Under the pieces are notes generated by a model. That model ran no database searches. It was not told where the DNA came from and was given only the letters and a program-made list of their open reading frames with translations. The translations under genes were made by a program, and so were the position numbers. From Chitinophagales bacterium (lineage in GTDB: Bacteria > Bacteroidota > Bacteroidia > Chitinophagales > LD1), in contig JAEUUZ010000007.1 of assembly GCA_016786765.1 (NCBI GenBank), forward strand, positions 34,030-98,029: a stretch of DNA of 64,000 nucleotides. The letters are read 5' to 3'. Of the stretch, positions 55,301 to 62,000 are shown piece after piece; position 1 is the first letter of the stretch, and the number at the start of each line of letters is the position of its first letter.

Positions 55301-57135
55301 AACTTAAAGAGTTGCAGGTAAAAGTAAGCGAGGCAGAAGTGGACATGGCCTACTTACAAAAAGAGCGAAGTGAAATTCAAGTGCAAGAGTTAGACAATTT
55401 GATTAATGCAGGTTTGAATGAGTTTGAAAGTCAGATGATTGAGATGTATTGGGCCAGCGCATCGATGCAAGCAGTGATAGCTGGTCTAGATTTTGGATTA
55501 GGAATAGGTAATATTGTATCAGAGGCTTCAACAATGGATACTGCAAAAGCAATCAGTAAAGGTGCTTATATAGGGATATATTCGACTTTAGCGTCAATAA
55601 GACTAGGCGAACAAATAGGTCAAGCATTTGTCCAAGCTGGTATAAACGTAAATTCTATTCGCGCCTCCCAAGCCCGCAGAGAACAAGAATGGAACTTCCA
55701 AAAGACAATGGCCCAGCAAGATATCAAGATTGGTGGCCAACAGGTGAAGATTGCGCAAGATCGAGTACGTGTAAGCGAGCAAGATCGCAAAATTTCTGAG
55801 TTACAAGTGAGTAATGCCGAAGCCAGTATCGATTTCTTGAATAATAAATTTACGAATGTAGATTTATACGATTGGATGAGTCGTGTACTTGAACCTGTGT
55901 TTAGTTGGTATGTGAGCGAGGCCACTGGTATCGCAAAATTGGCAGAAAATCAATTGGCTTTTGAGCGTCAAGAACCACCTGCGGGCATTATTCAAGGCGA
56001 TTATTGGATTTTACCTGCCGATGGTGGTGGTATGGATGGCGGAACTGGACCAAACAGAAGAGGGTTGACAAGTTCTGTGCGTATGAGCATGGATATCGAC
56101 AGATTGGTTTCTTATGCCATGAATACTGAGCAACGTAAGCTACAAATCACCAAAACATTATCGTTAGCTAGTATAGCTCCAATGGAGTTCCAACAACTAA
56201 AAGAATCTGGGCAAATTACTTTCGATACTTTGATGGATTATTTCGATAGAGATTTTCCTGGGCAATATTTACGTCTAATTAAAAAAGTGCGCGTAAATGT
56301 GGTTGCACTTGTTCCTCCAACACAAGGTATAAAAGCTACGCTTACCTCATCCGGTATTTCGCATGTTGTGATTAGCGGAAATGGAGGATATCAAGATGTA
56401 TTAATCAGACGTTCACCGGAAACAATTGTTTTGAGCGGTAATCGCGAAAGTAATGGCTCATTTGAATTGCAACAAGTAGAAGGAGAAATGATGTTCCCAT
56501 TTGAAAGCACTGGGGTTCACTCTCGCTGGCAATTTAAAATGGAGAAACCTTCCAATATGTTTGACTTTAATACCATTGCGGATGTGCTAATTACTATAGA
56601 CTATACGGCCTTGAGTAGTTACGATTACGAAAAACAAGTGAAAAGTAGTTTGGGTACAGAATTTAGTTCTGATCGAGCCTTTAGTTTTAGAAACGAGTTT
56701 AGCGATGCCTTCTATCAGTGGACACATTTGGATGAATTCGGAACCGATGGAACATCCATTAAATTGGATATAAGTAAATTTGATTTCCCAGCTAATGTTG
56801 CCGATCTAGGTATTGATGCACTCAAGTTCTATGCTATTACCGATCAGAGCGACCCCATGGATTTAGTCTTTGATGATACTGCAGGCAAGGGTGTCAAGGT
56901 TGTTTTAACGCCTTTAGGTGATGCTACTTCTAAAACCGGTGAGTCTGTTTTCAATAGTAAAGGAATCATTAGCACATTAACTAATGCAGGAAGTCTTGCG
57001 CAATTACGCGGTAAGAACCCTGTTGGAAACTGGGAAATCACATTAAAAGGATTAGATGATGCCTTAAAGGCAGGCAAGTTAATCGATTTAATTATGGTCA
57101 TTACCTATTCAGGTGAAACACCACGCTGGTTATAA
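46312..57135 (+). CDS. Tc toxin (ABC toxin) A subunit, pore-forming TcA
   Basis: 3607 residues from the ATG at 46312. The N-terminal segment has a transthyretin-like beta domain (LGTPYSELKVKITLQ). The TcA hallmark CNCDDCEASISPIAYLADLL lies near residue 390. About 676-1130 hold tandem beta-repeat modules of receptor-binding type. A long helical part follows, then a neuraminidase-like section (VDTLFLFATRKR near 1880), then coiled-coil channel-forming helices (about 2950-3190), and last the TcB-binding domain (about 3300-3600: YFDRDFPGQYLRLIKK, and MEKPSNMFDFNTIADV). TcA pentamers bind cells and inject the toxic TcB-TcC enzyme. Family call sure; the target host unknown. Confidence 0.9.
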   Translation: MATSSYSISFDIQDLLLGKNIKFSDKKIEIWKKEESYDELLGTVSTNSAASATFSFSLNHEGDAPTISIYLKISDRGKLITYHFYSTNTELLSISSGSTASVVIVDLNEAYTEVKNDLQIINAVLTDELGTPYSELKVKITLQNSDISIQSLGETRTNPLGFFSFSFVKDKKYLSVLANPASTLNFKFEYFDPNNNFLDSQMKTFATISNLEDLLILKKNLPDQVEFVSSSVASLATLLEFTIPGDVTTLLTDNNLSSLRDIRAIGGLKRLLPGSSVTSLDTINLLDAHAQLETLSGDYKSNHAIIDKGYNAVYKIAITPSDKFVKDVSDKVNVGQFEALKVHRIASAHSKLYNSVFTAAKVDQQYAFSNPLYQGIIDEINDKCNCDDCEASISPIAYLADLLWYAKTHLTIQLDPKNATVEDYTSGASVTVEMLRDLLCQSFCLDEEQCDIINKKLCQYQVAIETLNCYREWLSPNLCQTRDFATAERNFIRTTYSTLLEQLGTSYFEVRDAKNSGDEKRKKELAQKIGIVYSLDNWQVAPLPTYTNTIDALCFDVYDSSITNEYALIYLETIFGFRRYTRSCSDETPVSMIQEWKELFARESWITDDKNTDVYSVPESGTLRYIIDPDTIGPDDFRFPVDSNRAFGIWENRKKYIDKIWSDVFYNPSNWTPKGVVASSSDIYIAGDITSKLKKGVKLRIIDSPGNEGLYTVDAFVYNNPNTSITLVEEIKPLLSGQAKIVVSVEFGINSIANTSVTINSSTFDTAVITLNSAPDDIANDSFIELIENGGNNGFHKVINVSGANVRLDKILTTQTAAGGKLRSTITYAILDTPAQTVSKNYVVVNGDFHSIIDSSSGVEIIESSSNNNIYPVDGLTLISGNTQIRLDLPLKSTKEDGKVRFTSIAYGKTITANLGARKLILNLPNGTELFSTGNPVEIKPKLGSPFSTNYTVISVASAGAYTTVEVNNAISGSEVGGRLIKTFTSVSVNANVFTLENLNLESSFDLNDPERNKVEIDGKEYLLLSVNDNGSDTDFTVDANPSIVTGAYVVKLFFIIKEVDTSGKGFTFNTQLPSEVAIGDKLIIDTTDGDVDGVYTITAINGATYDVAEIVQKAYSGTLTENVYFKKVVPILYTRPKLDVIFAAMKSGPFVSYTSTPTVTQLKTYPWALSTLSVSSFVVNKELLVSATSDIVITSLISTIKTSLNLNRDEFIRLANIYEKYTIELADPNAPRVTEEEYVELFNILIKATKNAKAQDWINEENASTAVKLNYSDFWISLTEPVEGTPNIYKSDLTPFIDPDLMGLSKLPDFWSSKQATVMYNNRRDALNEIKELIKQVRLSYGFDQMLKIGLGGVNGTDSFPFNLEQQLQKLSSINIDEVDEARRNIETQLFLNEEDFRVVMQLKARQNTSNPPSLDEYQKLYGILAKSYKRRVLYPQWVLDEGVFVQGSPAVYEHWRVTKAKLTKWRTSTNLRVEWQNALIARNTAPVVEPDLVFPEDFSNYNSPAYNLWSQRRSFVTTTTQQIATDIQNSTNLNQYISQSLSIDITEYDFELLVDMDVAGIDIRPNLKQLLLSYQAFKRLKALVGVSYSNMTPSERGEFVSILVQVKKVRDEYATWRDEESAQTIFIDPTHFQVNKPKYGESDIQFYEKLDKWRVTWKERRAWEKKLRSRIAQLGDISTMMENVLETVNNQVLPIIRDGLVMLCGNEYDTLQDNAKMLERRLLVDFSINCCQHVTRVSHAIDVIQKLLWTESVGIDKDVQLNSTVSLEFELNAPYFEEEWKWLGSYSTWRAAMFVFMYPENLLLPSLRRFQSPAFAKLVKDVRLNNRLTPLDACRAAKEYSYYFEDIAALEAESSCNTKVRFHKEECLNAVPLEKVDTLFLFATRKRNDKDDERKVDNDKPRRTNFAYYHTKRLNGNSNTDFSYWMPIQGLGENVVRIVGSAVYEQDPDTRHLYVFAIIYEDLNFKLVFTKYDLEQQHWDTDYTEMSMPEDVDYSSIMLWICKDEKVTPELIYKGKSYRAIFMNQLNQKAKDWDKDEWEIISPAGTSKKYATTINAYLTFGPGKLNDQNERIYERILIGSNDANQIWYKLVGENDDLRWRPLVDKSKLLPKSSMMGTTQDYEKIIGEFKGAFNYDVSQRKVQVLFNQSGVQKQVVISPNYINRSYQDSNNRAIYTFTQLNNWLTEVGDFGLSDITLHAEHSDSLGALKWTWEERMKPANLWYNYLYHRSIYNRTDLLNEFKGSNLNLLLQAYQCLWDSDLEETTGAKGITQKVNNAITWLCKNYIEKFNKDDVKAADLKWVDQVFKQKQDSPLIFYSPTADSSNWGGDPSVQTILDALLQHSVAAQNMGNKLRTGEWGAWLAARKLWNQPSLGLTSVTIHHDAFIYAYMKVVCMVAMRHDDGISSIMPFNQSFDFIRHYNGSINKSIAVEKFDGYDIGISVLNTSLTSISGEDYVKLDLSYQASPQIPSSLLPITEELTNDELGARKGVICLVNIANTGSEHPAVNLEYLREATYFVPMFLGIQLSQRGQYEAALKWFKTVYNYKQDIEEQRLIYSGLKIDEGSGNNIWQRDMADWLLDPLNPHTIALSRANSYYKYTVSTIAQTFNAYANAQFTLDTVESVSKAKELYQFAAELLSIDILKQKPKECFIDWNEVKVNTKCLVFVSPAFPRGVYELAIDNVFDVVKGKVNGLESLNAHNDAVRDILITNVGTETFDLDNNLAEATEYVNNIEVSSSTISLNSLMENASTQISSVNDAVMTLGSVEKAGLLMRDKIGNDLKQSLTAITSIDSKTLEKKTTTINWVTDPKKEYKFDVNKPNEQNLVKEHKMRFGNITSNTASVVSSQMHPQEALDAINAYPFPYIPSQVALFDDFCVPVNPTYQWLSMSIELNLFKIRNCMNIAGMKRELEPYAAPTDLYSGLPQIGANGQISLPGTATIRPTIYRYKFLLERAKQLIGMAQQVESAFLQTLEKLDAEKYNLLRAKQDLSIAKATVKLKELQVKVSEAEVDMAYLQKERSEIQVQELDNLINAGLNEFESQMIEMYWASASMQAVIAGLDFGLGIGNIVSEASTMDTAKAISKGAYIGIYSTLASIRLGEQIGQAFVQAGINVNSIRASQARREQEWNFQKTMAQQDIKIGGQQVKIAQDRVRVSEQDRKISELQVSNAEASIDFLNNKFTNVDLYDWMSRVLEPVFSWYVSEATGIAKLAENQLAFERQEPPAGIIQGDYWILPADGGGMDGGTGPNRRGLTSSVRMSMDIDRLVSYAMNTEQRKLQITKTLSLASIAPMEFQQLKESGQITFDTLMDYFDRDFPGQYLRLIKKVRVNVVALVPPTQGIKATLTSSGISHVVISGNGGYQDVLIRRSPETIVLSGNRESNGSFELQQVEGEMMFPFESTGVHSRWQFKMEKPSNMFDFNTIADVLITIDYTALSSYDYEKQVKSSLGTEFSSDRAFSFRNEFSDAFYQWTHLDEFGTDGTSIKLDISKFDFPANVADLGIDALKFYAITDQSDPMDLVFDDTAGKGVKVVLTPLGDATSKTGESVFNSKGIISTLTNAGSLAQLRGKNPVGNWEITLKGLDDALKAGKLIDLIMVITYSGETPRWL

Positions 57136-57161
57136 TTTTCGAAAACGATAAAACAAAAAAG

Positions 57162-57824
57162 ATGGAGACAATTCAAGATATTCAAGTTACACTTTTACCC
57201 GCTCAACCTTACAGTAATGGGCAGCGTGTTATCGCTGTCGATTTACAAAGTCGAGTCAATTTTTCAACCTTCAGACTGTTACCCGATTTTAGTTATGATA
57301 GTGGAGTCTTCAGCTCAGTACGTATCGATGAAGCTACCGGTAAAAAGGCTATTGTAACGATAAATGAAAACCGACTTTTGTCAGGTATGAGCAACGATAC
57401 TTCTATTCGCTATTATGCACAGACAATAGGTGGAGATAGTTTGAGTGGGGTGATTACTTTTCCTGAAATGGATTATGAAATTAGTGCTTCTCCAATCACT
57501 TTCGAACTAGATGCTTGTTGTTCACTTCCTGATGTAATTTACATTGATGTGCGTGATTACAATGGAGGGAGACCCGTAAACTTAGCTTCGGTGGGGAGTA
57601 ATATTACCAACGCAGGAACGGTTACATTGGAAGATTACACCGCCAGTGATTTTAATGACGATTTCAATGACGACTTTGGTACCGATTTGCATAAGCGAAT
57701 CAAATATGTATTGAACAAGACCACTGATTTCTGGAAAACACTTGCTGCAGTTGATCAGTTTTCATATACCATAAACTATAACGGGAAAACAGCAACCAAC
57801 TCAATTAGCATTCGACTTAAATAA
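57162..57824 (+). CDS. Hypothetical beta-rich protein in the Tc toxin operon
   Basis: 220 residues, beta-rich, with Cys pair DACCSLPD and a repeated FNDDFNDDF. No family recognised. It lies 26 bases after TcA and is probably co-transcribed; it may be structural like the next gene. Confidence 0.55.
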   Translation: METIQDIQVTLLPAQPYSNGQRVIAVDLQSRVNFSTFRLLPDFSYDSGVFSSVRIDEATGKKAIVTINENRLLSGMSNDTSIRYYAQTIGGDSLSGVITFPEMDYEISASPITFELDACCSLPDVIYIDVRDYNGGRPVNLASVGSNITNAGTVTLEDYTASDFNDDFNDDFGTDLHKRIKYVLNKTTDFWKTLAAVDQFSYTINYNGKTATNSISIRLK

Positions 57825-57856
57825 TAAAATATTCAAAAACAAGTAAACTTTTCATT

Positions 57857-58819
57857 ATGGCAAAAACAATTCAAAACCTGCTTTCAGAAGTGGATACTTC
57901 AATCACTTCTAATCATAATGCAGAAATAACAGGCCCCATTTTAAATGGTGTATTAAAAAGTCTGGTGGGTAACCTAAGTAACTATTTTTTATTCCCATTA
58001 GAAACGGGTGTCACTACAGGTGATATTGGAAAACTAATGATGAACGATGGTTCAGGAACAGCAAAAGTCTATCAATTAAGTGCAGCAACTGCTGAACAAA
58101 AAGGGAGATTTGTATTGAAATTAGAAGATCTAAATGATTTAAACTCTGATTCCATGATTACAATTTTTTCTTTAAACTACGATATTAGTTTCAATAGAAG
58201 TACATGGCGGAACGGAAGCACTCCTTCAACCGCATTAGAAGAGTTACAGTTGATTAAGGCTTATATTGATGCCAATACTGAAATGGATAATCTAATAACT
58301 AGCATGGTTAGTGATGAGCTTGTGATTGTTGAAGATGAGTACGACTTAACACAAATTGAGCTGGCTAATTTCCCTGGCTTTTCTTTGTTCATTGATACAG
58401 TATCTAGACCTGCTTTACCTGCTACGCCCACTGCTTTCCCTATTGGTAAGTTAATTGGCATTGACGGAACTAATGGTTTGATTAGTACTAATGCTGTAGA
58501 AACATACTTATTAGACGGTACTGCAACAATAAATCATTCCCTCTTCAATAACGATACCGATATTGATTTTAATGATGTTAACGACTTAACAGCATTAGCT
58601 GGAATGTTGGTTGTACCATCAGGCGATGGAAAGGTTAAAAGTTTGGATCCAAGTGAGATTAATTTCGATGAAACATTCATTGTGTCTTTCCGCCATCATG
58701 TTGTAGGGCTTGCGCTTTCATCAACCTCCAATTCAATCACAGTAGCAAACACAAATCATCTCAGCTTCTTGGGGCATATCCTCAAGCGCATAGCTGCAAA
58801 AGGAGTATTCACTAACTAA
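57857..58819 (+). CDS. Phage tail-fibre-like protein in the Tc toxin operon
   Basis: 320 residues. The N-terminus MAKTIQNLLSEVDTSITSNH then NAEITGPILNGVLKSLV follows a pattern that starts many Bacteroidota tail-fibre and structural proteins; the remainder is beta-rich with Gly-Thr repeats (GTNGLISTNAV). It may help host recognition or assembly of the toxin complex. Assigned from the N-terminal pattern only. Confidence 0.55.
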   Translation: MAKTIQNLLSEVDTSITSNHNAEITGPILNGVLKSLVGNLSNYFLFPLETGVTTGDIGKLMMNDGSGTAKVYQLSAATAEQKGRFVLKLEDLNDLNSDSMITIFSLNYDISFNRSTWRNGSTPSTALEELQLIKAYIDANTEMDNLITSMVSDELVIVEDEYDLTQIELANFPGFSLFIDTVSRPALPATPTAFPIGKLIGIDGTNGLISTNAVETYLLDGTATINHSLFNNDTDIDFNDVNDLTALAGMLVVPSGDGKVKSLDPSEINFDETFIVSFRHHVVGLALSSTSNSITVANTNHLSFLGHILKRIAAKGVFTN

Positions 58820-58833
58820 TAAAACTTATAAAT

Positions 58834-59073
58834 ATGGTTTCTCTAGATAATGCGAAAAGCTTCAAAAGAGGCATTCTAAAACGAAATGTAACTTCGTTCC
58901 TTGCCGAGAATTTTGATTGGAAAGTGTCAAGGGCTATTAGTACCGGACAACCCCTTTCAGATGCGGATAAACAATATAGAGCGAGTATTGTATCCGAATA
59001 TAACAGTCGTGTTGAGCAACTTGATGCCGCCACAACTATTGAACAAGTAAATTCTGTTAATCTTTCATTTTAA
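58834..59073 (+). CDS. Small tail-fibre-assembly-like protein in the Tc toxin operon
   Basis: 79 residues. The WKVSRAISTGQPLSDADKQY helix and the REYN-type tail recall phage tail fibre assembly chaperones. It precedes TcB by five bases and its helical character fits a chaperone. Weak family call. Confidence 0.5.
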   Translation: MVSLDNAKSFKRGILKRNVTSFLAENFDWKVSRAISTGQPLSDADKQYRASIVSEYNSRVEQLDAATTIEQVNSVNLSF

Positions 59074-59078
59074 GGTTC

Positions 59079-62000
59079 ATGTCATCTCCCATCTCAACAC
59101 CCAAAGGCGGAGGCGCAGTAAGCGGCTTAGGCGAAAAATTCTCTCCTGATTTATTTACAGGAACAGGGAATTTCTCGGTGCCCATTGCATTGCCTGCTGG
59201 TAGAAACGGTTTTCAACCGGAACTGGGCTTACAATACAGTACTGGTAGTGGTAATAGCATATTTGGTTTGGGATGGAATTTAAGTGTACCCGGTGTAGTG
59301 CGAAAAACTGCTAAAGGGGTGCCTATTTATGATGATGAAAAGGATACTTTCTTATTGAGCGGAACAGAAGATTTAATTGCTGTAAAGCGATTAAATCTAA
59401 ATTTTAATCAATCGACCAACGAAGCAGGGATAACACCTCTAACCAACGAGATGGGCATTATTACCCAATATCGTCCGCGAACGGAAGGGCTGTTTGCTCG
59501 CATTTACCATTTGAAAACTAACTTACGTAATTGTTGGAAAGTAATGAGTAAAAACGGGTTAACCAGTTGGTATGGGAGCAAAGATGCTTTTATTGGCGAT
59601 TTGAGTTTGGTTCAAAACCCGGAACATGAGCAGAGTATTTTCAATTGGAAGCTCACCCTCACGGAAGATACTTTTGGTAATCATATTCTTTACTTATATG
59701 AAAAAGAACAGCTAAAAGAAAACGATTATCACCGCTGGGATCAGAACTATTTGAAAGAAATCAAATATGCTGATTATGTTGTAAGCGGGCAACAAGCCTA
59801 TATGGTCAGTGTTCGGTTTAATTACGAAGAACGATCGGATGCTTATTCTGATTTTAAAAGTGGCATTGAAATACGTACAACAAAACGCTGCAAAAACATT
59901 GAGATTTACACGCATCCAATTGAGGGCGAAATTAAAACAAGAACCTATCATTTTCAGTACAGCGATGAAGTACTTCCTGTGGAAGAAAGGCCCTATAATG
60001 GAGTAGCACTTTTATGCAAAGTAGAAGTGGAAGGCCACAATGGTGTTAATTCTGAATTTCTTCCTCCTCTTGAATTTCGTTATACTCATTTCAAACCCAA
60101 ACAACAAAAGTTTAAAAAACTGGAAGGCGATCAATTACCACTTTCTTCTTTAGCTAATCCTGGTTTTGAGCTGATTGATTTGTTTGGAAATGGTTTGCAA
60201 GACATTGTTCAAATTGAAGGTGTTGTGCGCTATTGGCGTAATATGGGTGATGGCAGATTCGATGCTCCTCGCATTATGAAAGATGCTCCAACTGGGTTTA
60301 GCTTAGGCGACCCTGATGTACAGTTGGTAGATGCGAATGGCGATGGCAGAACCGATTTGCTGGTGAACGGTACAAATATGGCCGGTTACTTTAGTATGAA
60401 ACATGATGCCAGTTGGGATACCAAAGCCTTCAAGAAATACAAATACGCACCCTCGTTTAGCTTTAATGATCCGGAAGTGAAAATGATGGACATGACCGGT
60501 GATGGCATAACCGATGTGGTGAGAAACGGAGCAGCATTAGAGATTTTTTTTCATGATAAAGATTTAGGCTGGACAACAACCAAACGCGTACCCAAAAAGC
60601 AAATCGAAGATTTTCCGAATGTGAGTTTTGCCGATCCGCGCATAAAGTTAGCCGACATGAGCGGTGACGGAATGCAGGATATTGTTCAGGTGTATAACGG
60701 GAGCATAAAATATTGGCCCAATAAAGGCTATGGTAATTTCGGGAAACCCGTGGTGATGAAAAATGCACCACGATTCCAACAACCCTTCGACCCCAGCCGC
60801 TTACAGTTGGCAGATATTGACGGAGACGGTCAGGCAGATTTAATTTACATTGATGCGCAAAGCATTACATTTTGGATTAACCAAAGTGGTAACGGTTGGA
60901 GTGAACCATTTGAAATTACGGGAACACCATTTGTAACCAATATTAATGGTGTACGTGTTACCGATATTTACGGAAACGGAACTGCCGGAGTGCTCTACAG
61001 TTTTGATGCCATGAGCAGTAGTCAGCGCCACCGGTGGTTTTTTCTCGATTTAACAGGAGGCGTAAAACCATATTTGTTACACGAGATGGATAACAACATG
61101 GGAGCGTTAACGCGTGTAGGTTATCTTCCAAGCACTCGTTACTATTTGAAAGATCAGTTCGATTTACCATTGTACCCAAGCGAAGTGAATCCTGCAGTAA
61201 AACCGCTATTCAAAAACCGAAAGCCTTGGAAAACAACTTTGCCATTTCCTGTGCAGGTGGTAAGCCGAGTTGAAGTGATTGATGAGTTAAGCAAAGGTAA
61301 GCTAACTACCGAATACGTTTATCATCATGGCTATTGGGATGGAGGCGAACGCGAGTTTAGGGGCTTTGGTAGAGTTGAACAGCGCGATACTGAAACTTTT
61401 GAGCGGTATAACGAAAGTGGATTGCATGGTGAGCAAACATTTGATTCCGTTATATTTGAACATTACAGTCCACCTACCGAAACCCGTAATTGGTTCCATT
61501 TAGGCCCCATTGGCGATGAGTTTGGCGAGTGGAAAGAAATAGATTTTAGTGATGAATATTGGCAGGAAGACCCGAATGTATTGCCCAAAGATGAAGTAGC
61601 AACAGCATTGCTCAAATCTTTACCTCATCGTGCAAAGCGCGATGCTATTCGTGTTTGGCGGGGGAGTAGTTTACGTAGTGAATTATATGCGTTGGATGAA
61701 TTCGACTCCATAGAACAAAAGTATGTGGCAGGAATGGAAGGAAGACCTTATACCGTTAGCGAAAGCGAGTACGGTATACGATTAGAAGCAGCTCCTATTG
61801 CCAATACGATAAACTCTCCATTAGGAAGCCAGGTGCTTTTTGTGCCAAAGGAAACTAGTGGTTATGTATTTTTTAGTTTCGCTGTAAGTAGCAGAACTAC
61901 CCAATGGGAGAGAGGGTACGACCCCATGACTCAACTTAGTTTTACTGCCGATTTTGATGAATATGGGCAGCCCCGAAAGCAACTCAGTGCAGCCTTGCCT

